Of a stretch of DNA of 5,034 nucleotides, positions 1-5,034 are shown piece by piece; within the stretch, counting starts at the first letter, position 1, and each line of letters begins with the position of its first letter. Source of the stretch: Butyrivibrio sp. GTDB lineage: Bacteria; Bacillota_A; Clostridia; Lachnospirales; Lachnospiraceae. The stretch covers positions 1 to 5,034 of the forward strand of contig NZ_JAILQF010000060.1 in assembly GCF_024699075.1 (NCBI RefSeq). Reading direction: 5' to 3'. The notes below the pieces were generated by a model. The model did not search any database, was not told where the DNA came from, and saw only the letters and a program-made list of their open reading frames with translations. A program made the position numbers and the translations under genes.

Positions 1-162
1 GGCATAAAGAAAACCGCACCAAGTAGATATAAAAAATGAAAACTGTGCGGATGGTGATACTACTGAATTGAAATGGGTTTTAAGGAGCTTCACGATGCTG
101 AGGCTCCTTTTAGAAGCGGTCGACTTGAAAAATTTATAGCAAAATATGAACATAAGATATAA
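1..162 (+). pseudogene. Possible frameshifted tail of an upstream gene
   Basis: The product is not recognised. Bases 73-159 read as MGFKELHDAEAPFRSGRLEK followed by FIAKYEHKI and a TAA at 160-162. The codon choice matches the genes downstream, and no Shine-Dalgarno precedes the ATG, so this looks like a C-terminal tail and not a separate gene. The same frame is open over 1-36 and closes at TGA 37-39. The middle piece (about 35-72) reads sensibly only in the next frame (NENCADGDTTELK). One extra A in the A-run at 31-36 and one missing A in the A-run at 71-73 would join all three pieces into one reading frame. This could be a decayed gene, two homopolymer sequencing errors, or chance. If it is chance, the upstream gene may simply end at 37-39. 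Confidence 0.33.
82..111 (+). terminator. Terminator-like hairpin with short T run
   Basis: The arms AAGGAGCTTCA (82-92) and TGAGGCTCCTT (99-109) pair over 11 positions with one G-T wobble. They enclose a six-base loop (93-98), and the T run at 108-111 follows. The shape fits a Rho-independent terminator for a plus-strand gene ending upstream, for example at the TGA at 37-39. The T run is short, and the hairpin lies inside the possible coding tail ending at 162. Both readings can hardly be right, so confidence is limited. Confidence 0.42.
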
Positions 163-189
163 AAAAATGAGTAGAGTGCTAATTCTTTT

Positions 190-218
190 TTGACATATAA
201 TTAACATGCGTCATTTAT
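190..218 (+). promoter_or_regulatory. Likely sigma-A type promoter for the ABC exporter genes
   Basis: A perfect -35 box TTGACA lies at 190-195. The -10 box is less clear. ATTTAT at 213-218 has the ideal 17-base spacing but matches TATAAT at only three positions. TATATA at 216-221 matches better but is spaced 20 bases away. The sequence around it is very AT-rich. Transcription would begin near 225-230, leaving about 70 bases of leader before the start codon at 297. This is the only strong -35 match seen upstream of the exporter genes. Confidence 0.55.
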
Positions 219-225
219 ATATGTC
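192..225. repeat. Inverted repeat across the promoter, possible operator
   Basis: GACATATA (192-199) and TATATGTC (218-225) are perfect eight-base inverted arms separated by 18 bases. One arm overlaps the -35 box and the other overlaps or abuts the -10 region, where a dimeric repressor could block RNA polymerase. No regulator gene is present in the window. The region is AT-rich, so a chance repeat is possible. Confidence 0.3.
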
Positions 226-259
226 TTCTAACGGCAAAAAGTTGAAAAAACCGTGGGAA

Positions 260-278
260 TCTATATTGTGATTATAGA
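260..278. repeat. Short inverted repeat just upstream of the first gene's RBS
   Basis: TCTATA (260-265) and TATAGA (273-278) form six-base inverted arms around a seven-base spacer. They end six bases before the AGAGG Shine-Dalgarno at 284-288. In RNA this would be a weak AU-rich hairpin in the leader. In DNA it could be a second protein-binding site. It has no T run, so it does not look like a terminator. Confidence 0.2.
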
Positions 279-296
279 CAAAAAGAGGTAGACATC

Positions 297-2171
297 ATGG
301 AAAGCGAATATAAAGAAAGTAAAGATAACCCGTTTCATAGAGAGTATGGAATATGGAGTAACACGGTTTATATACTAAAGAAAATGTGGGAATATAAGCC
401 CTGTGTTATCTTTTTGGTTATTCTTGGAATTGTATGTAATTCCGTCTTATCGTATTTCTGGGGGATTTTTGGAAAATACGTCATTGATATTATCCAACTT
501 GGATTAAGCAGGCAGGAAGGGATACGGCAGCTTGCTAGGCTCATGCTGGTAGCAGGAAGCATAAATCTCGTCCTGAATTTTGGAAGAGCATTATCAGATA
601 ACAGAGTCTGGTTCAACCTCATAGACATTCGAATGAGAATGCTCACAGAAAGAATTGCCAAGGTACTAACGCTGCGCTACGAACTTATTGAAAGACCGGA
701 TGTACTTGATATTGCAGAGCGTGCAACGAGGGCAACTAATTCTGATGACAACGGTGTACAGGGTATGATGCAACTAATGAGGCAGGTTTTAACAAGTGCT
801 TTTACACTTGTTGTCACTTTTGCTGCTATTCTGATTCTTGATTACAGGCTGATCATAGCGCTTATCATTCTTGGACTATTACAGTTTCTGTATTACAGAA
901 AAATAGTCAGGGCCGATAAAGAAGAGGTGTGGGATAAGATGTCTCCCGCATCCCGCAAATCAGAATATATGACCAGGATTACTCAGGATTTTGACTTTGC
1001 CAAGGATATAAGACTCTTTGGACTGAGCGATTTTTTGTCCGGTAAACAGGAAGAAGTAAATAAAGAAAGAATTGAAAAAATGGATCTTCACCGCGATCTG
1101 TGGTATAAGCATGCCTTTGTTGTTCAGATAGCTTATGTCATTATAAAGGGGCTTATTTATGCAACTCTTTTTGTGGCTGTGTTTAAAAAGAACCTCTCAA
1201 TTTCTGATTTTACTATGTTCTTATCGCTGGCAATGGCTTTTTCCTCTGCGCTATTAAATTTCTTGCAGAGATTTGGCGATTATAAAAAAGCTTCTCTCGA
1301 GGTTGATGATTTCAGGTCATTTTTATCTCTTGATCTTGATATGGATGAAAGCATGTGTATTCTTATTCCTGAGGCAGATAACTACGAGATTGAATTTAAA
1401 AATGTCTCCTACAAGTATTATAAAGCAGACAATTACTCCTTAAAGAACCTGAATTTGAAGATAAATGCCGGAGAAAAGCTTGCAGTTGTCGGTCTTAACG
1501 GTGCAGGCAAGACCACTATGATAAAGCTCCTTTTAAGATTGTATGAACCGACAGAAGGCAGCATTACTCTTAATGGCATAGACATCAGAAAATTCAAAAG
1601 AGAAGATTATTACAAACTGTTTGCACCTGTTTTCCAGAATATTGAAATATTTGCATTTAATATAGCGGAAAATATCGCTATGCTAAGCGGCGATGACCTT
1701 GATAAGGAAAAGGCTATAAATTGCGCAATAGAAGCAGGGCTGGAAGAAAAGATTGCATCCCTGGTAAAGGGCATCGATACGCCTCTTACTAATATAATGG
1801 AAGATGATGGCATTGATATGTCCGGCGGTGAAAGGCAAAAGCTTGCTCTTGCAAGAGCTCTTTATAAGGGCGGCAAATTTGTAGTTCTTGATGAGCCAAC
1901 CTCAGCACTTGATGCTATAGCAGAGCAGAAGCTTTATGAACGTTTTGATGAAATGATAGGAAAAAAATCAGCGGTATATATCTCACATAGACTGGCATCA
2001 ACCAGGTTCTGTGATAGGATTGCCATGTTTGAAAATGGCTCTCTGGTAGAGCTTGGAACTCATGACGAGCTCATGGAGCAAAATGGAAAATATGCAGAAA
2101 TGTTTAATGTCCAGGCTCAGTATTATCGTGAAGATGAGGCTGCAGAAAGCGAGGTTGAAAAAGTTGGCTGA
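297..2171 (+). CDS. ABC exporter half-transporter, first subunit (membrane plus ATPase domain)
   Basis: This is an integral-membrane ATP-driven exporter subunit of 624 residues, a normal length for a half-transporter. Hydrophobic stretches near residues 35-57, 79-99, 163-181, 184-200, 272-296 and 301-323 give the expected six helices. The ATPase domain begins near 363. It shows Walker A GLNGAGKTT (399-407), Q-loop Gln447, signature MSGGE (508-512), Walker B VVLDE with Asp532 and catalytic Glu533, D-loop SALD (536-539) and H-loop His564, so it appears competent for hydrolysis. No N-terminal C39 peptidase domain is present, which argues against a bacteriocin-processing exporter. The ATG is preceded by AGAGG at 284-288 with an eight-base gap. 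The stop overlaps the likely TTG start of the next half-transporter, which points to a heterodimer of the BmrCD/LmrCD/TM287-288 type. The substrate (drug, lipid or peptide) cannot be told from the sequence. Confidence 0.93.
   Translation: MESEYKESKDNPFHREYGIWSNTVYILKKMWEYKPCVIFLVILGIVCNSVLSYFWGIFGKYVIDIIQLGLSRQEGIRQLARLMLVAGSINLVLNFGRALSDNRVWFNLIDIRMRMLTERIAKVLTLRYELIERPDVLDIAERATRATNSDDNGVQGMMQLMRQVLTSAFTLVVTFAAILILDYRLIIALIILGLLQFLYYRKIVRADKEEVWDKMSPASRKSEYMTRITQDFDFAKDIRLFGLSDFLSGKQEEVNKERIEKMDLHRDLWYKHAFVVQIAYVIIKGLIYATLFVAVFKKNLSISDFTMFLSLAMAFSSALLNFLQRFGDYKKASLEVDDFRSFLSLDLDMDESMCILIPEADNYEIEFKNVSYKYYKADNYSLKNLNLKINAGEKLAVVGLNGAGKTTMIKLLLRLYEPTEGSITLNGIDIRKFKREDYYKLFAPVFQNIEIFAFNIAENIAMLSGDDLDKEKAINCAIEAGLEEKIASLVKGIDTPLTNIMEDDGIDMSGGERQKLALARALYKGGKFVVLDEPTSALDAIAEQKLYERFDEMIGKKSAVYISHRLASTRFCDRIAMFENGSLVELGTHDELMEQNGKYAEMFNVQAQYYREDEAAESEVEKVG
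2151..2166 (+). promoter_or_regulatory. RBS and TTG start coupling the second exporter gene to the first
   Basis: GAGG at 2151-2154 (within GCGAGG) lies nine bases before the in-frame TTG at 2164-2166. The first gene stops at 2169-2171, so the genes overlap by eight bases, a classic arrangement for translational coupling. Other in-frame starts fit less well. ATG 2134 and ATG 2053 lack a clear Shine-Dalgarno and give overlaps of 38 and 119 bases. TTG 2155 is directly adjacent to the GAGG, which is too close. Confidence 0.5.
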
Positions 2172-3966
2172 TAAGAAAAAAGAAACCACTTTAAAGAAAA
2201 TAATTTCTGTTATCCGTGTCTTGTTTGGAACTGCCGCCAGAAGATATCCACTTTTCTTTGTATGGGAGAGCCTTAAGACTATTATTTCCATTGCTCAGCC
2301 GTTTATTGCCATAATGATCTCGCCCATGATAGTAGATGAGATTGTAGGTGGTCGTGACATTAAGAAACTGATATTCTACGCAGCAGCTCTTATAATTGGC
2401 GAATTTATCGCAGCAATGCTGATTGAAAAAAGTAATGCGGTTCTTGGCAAATATCAGGAAAGACTTTCATGCTATTTCGACGTTCTTTTGGGCAAACAAA
2501 CTATGGAACTTGATTTCCAGCTTACTGAAGATAAGGAAGCGCTTGATCAGCTGCAGAAAGCCAAGACCGGTATGAGCTGGTACTCAGAAGGAGTCTATGG
2601 TGTTGCGGAACAGGTATTTATGTTTGTCGGGAACATCATCAAAATGGCAGGTCTTGTCACTGTTATAATCCTGCATGCGCCTATCCTTCTTTTGATGCTG
2701 GCTATATATGCTGTTTTTCATTTTGCACTTACAACCAAGATCAACAAATTTGCGGTAACTACATTTAATAAACTTTCCAAGTTTAATAACATGTTTGGAT
2801 ACTTTGCCTGGGAAGTGGTAGATTCCCGATATGGAAAAGATATAAGGCTGTATGATGCCAAAAATCTAATGCTGAGAGCCTGGGAAGGAAATACGAAGAA
2901 AACTATAGATATGTGGAAATGGCAAGCTGATCACGAGCTTCCATACAGCTTTTTACTTGAAATTGCAGTATTTGCAGAGTCAATGTTTACATATTTTTAT
3001 GTTGCGCTTCGCGCCATAAATGGAGCTTTTGGTATAGGTACTTTCACTCAGCTTATTGCAGCAGAGGGTTCTCTTGAAAATACGCTTTTTTATCTTGTAT
3101 GGAATATTACAGAGCTTGTTAAGAGATGCAATTATGCCTATGAGTATGTTGTTTTCATGGATTATCCTGCTGCGCTTCCTAAGGGTGATAAGCATATTGA
3201 GAAAAAAGATCATGAGATTGAATTTAGACATGTCTCTTTTGCCTATCCAAAAACAGACAGGAAAATACTTGATGATATCAGCATTAAAATTAGACCTGGC
3301 GAACACCTTTCAATAGTTGGTCTTAATGGTGCCGGCAAAACAACATTCATAAAGCTATTGTGCAGACTCTATGACCCGACTGAGGGAGAAATCCTTGTGG
3401 ACGGTGTAAACATCAAGGAATATGATTATAAAGAGTACATGCAGCAGATAGCACCTGTTTTTCAGGATTTCAAGCTCTTTGCTTTTAGCATGGGCGAGAA
3501 TATTGCATTTGATAAGGCTGGTAACGCAAAAATTTCTAAATATACAGATCTTGTTGGACTAGAAGACCTATTAGGAAAACTTGATAATGGCTTTAACACC
3601 AATATTTTCAAATACTTCGATGAAAAGGGCATAGAGCCTTCAGGTGGAGAACAGCAGAAAATCGCTATTTCAAGAGCGCTTTTCAAGGAGTCACCGATTG
3701 TTATTCTTGACGAGCCTACAGCTGCCCTTGATCCGCTGGCTGAGTATGAGGTCTATAAAGAGTTTCATACTCTTGTAGGTGGAAAGACTGCTGTTTATAT
3801 TTCTCATAGGCTATCAAGTTGCAAATTCTGTGACAAGATTGCAGTATTCTTCGAAGGTCACATAGCAGAATATGGAACACATGATGAGCTTATAAGCATT
3901 CCTTCCGGAATTTACGCAGAAATGTTTGAAGCTCAAGCAAAATACTACATAAAGGAAAGCGCATAA
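2164..3966 (+). CDS. ABC exporter half-transporter, second subunit (membrane plus ATPase domain)
   Basis: This is the second half of the presumed heterodimeric ATP-driven exporter, 600 residues from the chosen TTG start (610 if the ATG at 2134 is used). Hydrophobic stretches near residues 30-54, 67-88, 148-169, 171-190, 262-283 and 289-316 give six membrane helices. The ATPase domain starts near 350. It carries Walker A GLNGAGKTT (386-394), Q-loop Gln434, signature PSGGE (492-496), Walker B IVILDE with Asp516 and Glu517, D-loop AALD and H-loop His548. Walker A is identical to that of the upstream subunit, and both signatures end in Glu where LSGGQ has Gln. The two genes are clear paralogues that have diverged, especially in the membrane domain. 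No known residue is missing, so both ATP sites may be active. The stop is followed by a 95-base gap before the lipoprotein gene. Confidence 0.92.
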   Translation: MADKKKETTLKKIISVIRVLFGTAARRYPLFFVWESLKTIISIAQPFIAIMISPMIVDEIVGGRDIKKLIFYAAALIIGEFIAAMLIEKSNAVLGKYQERLSCYFDVLLGKQTMELDFQLTEDKEALDQLQKAKTGMSWYSEGVYGVAEQVFMFVGNIIKMAGLVTVIILHAPILLLMLAIYAVFHFALTTKINKFAVTTFNKLSKFNNMFGYFAWEVVDSRYGKDIRLYDAKNLMLRAWEGNTKKTIDMWKWQADHELPYSFLLEIAVFAESMFTYFYVALRAINGAFGIGTFTQLIAAEGSLENTLFYLVWNITELVKRCNYAYEYVVFMDYPAALPKGDKHIEKKDHEIEFRHVSFAYPKTDRKILDDISIKIRPGEHLSIVGLNGAGKTTFIKLLCRLYDPTEGEILVDGVNIKEYDYKEYMQQIAPVFQDFKLFAFSMGENIAFDKAGNAKISKYTDLVGLEDLLGKLDNGFNTNIFKYFDEKGIEPSGGEQQKIAISRALFKESPIVILDEPTAALDPLAEYEVYKEFHTLVGGKTAVYISHRLSSCKFCDKIAVFFEGHIAEYGTHDELISIPSGIYAEMFEAQAKYYIKESA

Positions 3967-4061
3967 AGTAAATGTTTTCGAAAGAGATTGATGTAGGTTA
4001 TAACATTCCACAATGCTTATGATATATCTTTTGGTATGTTTAATTGAGGAGTAATAAGAAT
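3967..4061 (+). promoter_or_regulatory. Gap before lipoprotein gene: RBS and weak possible promoter
   Basis: No hairpin with a T run is visible, so transcription from the exporter genes may continue into the lipoprotein gene. TATGAT at 4018-4023 matches the -10 consensus at five of six positions, but only poor -35 candidates lie 16-18 bases upstream. A separate promoter is therefore possible but unproven. A clear Shine-Dalgarno, GAGGAG at 4046-4051, lies ten bases before the ATG at 4062. Short palindromes GTTATAAC (3997-4004) and GATATATC (4021-4028) are also present and may be chance in AT-rich DNA. Confidence 0.35.
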
Positions 4062-4586
4062 ATGAAAAAGGCAGTAGTTACCGCCCTGATGTTAGCTCTT
4101 GCAGTAAGCGCATCAGGATGTGGGGAAAAGAAAGATGATAACGATACGATAATAGGTGGTGCAGATGGACCGACTTCAATTTATCTTGCACCTTCTTCCA
4201 GTAGCGAAGAGTTCAGATATGCGGATCCGATTGATGGTGATGAATACTATATGGTGATTGACAGGATACTTGGAGAATGCGGATCAGATGGTCAGGAATG
4301 GGGGACTGCAATTGACCTTAAGGGAGAAACAGATGCTATTGTTTCCCTTGCGATTGATCCAACAGGAAGATATAAGGCACTGGGTATCATCAGTAAAGAA
4401 GCCGGTTGCTACGGCATAATCCTGAATAATACCATATCCGGACCACAGGATAACGTCAATTACGCATATGAGGCTTGGGCTTATACAGCATATAAAGTAA
4501 TTATGAATAATGCCTTAAAGGCGAAAACCCAATGTTTGAATGATAAAGGAATTATAATAAATTTAAGTTTAGGCGATGGTCTTTAA
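4062..4586 (+). CDS. Small lipoprotein with an IIGGADGPTSIYLA motif; C-terminus doubtful
   Basis: This is a protein of 174 residues with unknown function. The start MKKAVVTALMLALAVSASGC is a lipoprotein signal peptide with Cys20 as the likely lipidated residue, so the mature protein should be anchored outside the cytoplasmic membrane. A short charged linker follows (21-29), then IIGGADGPTSIYLA (30-43), then a Ser-rich stretch. The rest (about 49-155) looks like a small soluble domain with Cys73 and Cys116, which could form a disulfide; I do not recognise its fold. The IIGGADGPT motif resembles a conserved segment of sodium-pumping decarboxylase beta subunits (OadB/GcdB), but the many membrane helices of that family are absent. 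An automatic label of decarboxylase would therefore be wrong. ATG 4062 is chosen for its GAGGAG site; TTG 4044 upstream would precede that site. The final residues run across the abrupt composition change near 4570, so the natural C-terminus may be different. Confidence 0.75.
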   Translation: MKKAVVTALMLALAVSASGCGEKKDDNDTIIGGADGPTSIYLAPSSSSEEFRYADPIDGDEYYMVIDRILGECGSDGQEWGTAIDLKGETDAIVSLAIDPTGRYKALGIISKEAGCYGIILNNTISGPQDNVNYAYEAWAYTAYKVIMNNALKAKTQCLNDKGIIINLSLGDGL

Positions 4587-4590
4587 GAGT
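4560..4590. other. Abrupt composition boundary, possible assembly join
   Basis: Base composition changes sharply here. 4501-4560 has 16 G+C of 60, while 4621-4680 has 34 of 60 and 4741-4800 has 36 of 60. The change coincides with the stop codon of the kinase gene (4569-4571) and falls inside the last codons of the lipoprotein gene. No insertion-sequence end, tRNA gene or long repeat is seen at the boundary. A chimeric contig end or a recent recombination join would both explain it. Confidence 0.5.
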
Positions 4591-5034
4591 GCTTCAACTT
4601 CCGGACGGGTAGCGAGGTTTTCACTGAAGGCGGAAGCAGAACCCGTGGCTACGCCCCAATGGAAGGCCGTTTCAAAATCGCCGTCTGATTCCATGTAACC
4701 CGTGATGAAGCCGGCTACCATGGAGTCACCAGCGCCGACGGAGTTGATGAGCTTGCCTTTCGGTGCCGGGCACTTGAAGGACTTGCCTTCGGCCGTCAGG
4801 AGGATGGCGCCGTCACCAGCCATGGAAATCAGGACGTTCTGTGCGCCCTTTTCCTGCAGCTTCTTGGCGTAGGTGATGATTTCTTCGTCCGTCGTGAGTT
4901 TCACGCCGAACATATCGCCCAGTTCGTGATTGTTGGGCTTAATGAGGAACGGATGATACTGCAGTACGTTTAAGAGCAGTTTCTTTTCGGCATCAACGAC
5001 GATGCGGATACCCTTGCCGTCAAGGCGGGCCATG
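4569..5034 (-). CDS. fruK: 1-phosphofructokinase, C-terminal half (cut by window end)
   Basis: This is a PfkB/ribokinase-family kinase. FruK phosphorylates fructose 1-phosphate to fructose 1,6-bisphosphate with ATP in the cytoplasm, after fructose uptake by its phosphotransferase system. About 154 residues are visible of the roughly 300 usual for the family; the N-terminal half lies beyond base 5034. The Met encoded at 5031-5033 is probably internal, because the reading frame already begins mid-domain. Counting from that Met, visible motifs are KPNNHEL (32-38), SMAGDGAILL (70-79, the family's SxGxxGA motif) and the second PfkB signature NSVGAGDSMVAGF (97-109) with catalytic base Asp103. The NSVGAGDSMVAGF form and the GSASAFSENLA segment favour FruK over ribokinase. 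Tagatose-6-phosphate kinase (LacC) is the main alternative. The gene is much richer in G+C than everything to its left, and its last 18 bases overlap the convergent lipoprotein gene. No terminator is seen after its stop. Confidence 0.82.
   Translation of the reverse strand, partial: MARLDGKGIRIVVDAEKKLLLNVLQYHPFLIKPNNHELGDMFGVKLTTDEEIITYAKKLQEKGAQNVLISMAGDGAILLTAEGKSFKCPAPKGKLINSVGAGDSMVAGFITGYMESDGDFETAFHWGVATGSASAFSENLATRPEVEALLKTIA

Noticed and set aside
167..193. Eight-codon open frame MSRVLILF
   Set aside because: It is too short, has no ribosome-binding site and overlaps the -35 box of the likely promoter.
368..661. Minus-strand open frame opposite the first exporter gene
   Set aside because: It lies wholly opposite a well-supported transporter gene, has no ribosome-binding site or recognisable domain, and reads as the complement of membrane-helix codons.
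1998..2291. Minus-strand open frame across the junction of the two exporter genes
   Set aside because: It is an antisense shadow of two conserved genes and shows no independent coding features.
2980..3316. Overlapping open frames on both strands inside the second exporter gene
   Set aside because: They are out of frame with a conserved membrane/ATPase protein, and their amino-acid composition is not convincing.
3814..4011. Minus-strand open frame running into the gap after the second exporter gene
   Set aside because: Most of it is antisense to the conserved C-terminus of the ATPase domain. No ribosome-binding site or domain is visible.
4044..4061. Upstream TTG start for the lipoprotein (MRSNKN extension)
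   Set aside because: The GAGGAG ribosome-binding site lies inside this extension and serves the ATG at 4062. The ATG start also gives a standard lipoprotein signal peptide.
4512..4522. GCCTTAAAGGC palindrome as a terminator for the kinase gene
   Set aside because: It can form only a three- or four-pair stem with a tiny loop, it lies within the lipoprotein coding region, and no suitable T run follows on the minus strand.
1..5034. CRISPR array, tRNA or rRNA gene, insertion sequence, riboswitch
   Set aside because: No regularly spaced repeats, cloverleaf-like sequence, transposase or terminal inverted repeats, or recognisable aptamer core was seen when reading either strand.

Overview
The first ~4.57 kb looks like the chromosome of a low-GC Gram-positive bacterium. 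The codon use (AGA, ATA, CTT, AAA), the TTGACA promoter element, the purine-rich Shine-Dalgarno sites and a small lipoprotein with an IIGGADGPTSIYLA motif suggest a gut or rumen Lachnospiraceae member (Butyrivibrio-like). This is inference from style, not a database match. The last ~465 bases are visibly different. They are GC-rich (36/60 G+C in 4741-4800, against 16/60 in 4501-4560) and encode the C-terminal half of a PfkB-family sugar kinase, most likely 1-phosphofructokinase, of a style I associate loosely with Negativicutes or another Firmicute.

Layout: 1-296 has no intact gene. It holds what may be the degraded or frameshifted tail of an upstream gene (to 162), a terminator-like hairpin (82-109, overlapping that tail), and a promoter with a perfect -35 box and an inverted repeat (190-225). 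Two overlapping plus-strand genes follow, 297-2171 and 2164-3966. Each encodes a complete ABC half-exporter: six membrane helices followed by one ATPase domain. The second gene probably starts at a TTG inside the end of the first, so the two are very likely translated together and form a heterodimeric exporter. After a 95-base gap comes a small plus-strand lipoprotein gene (4062-4586). Its last codons run into the convergent, truncated sugar-kinase gene (4569-5034, minus strand), with an 18-base overlap and no terminator between them.

Function: the ABC pair would export an unidentified hydrophobic, drug-like, lipid or peptide substrate across the cytoplasmic membrane. No peptidase domain, precursor peptide or regulator lies in the window to narrow this. 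The lipoprotein would be anchored on the outer face of the same membrane. Whether it works with the exporter is unknown, because the gap contains no clear terminator and only a weak promoter.

The points most worth a second look are the decarboxylase-like motif in the lipoprotein and the abrupt composition change at about 4570. The latter may be a chimeric assembly join, in which case the lipoprotein C-terminus is not natural.
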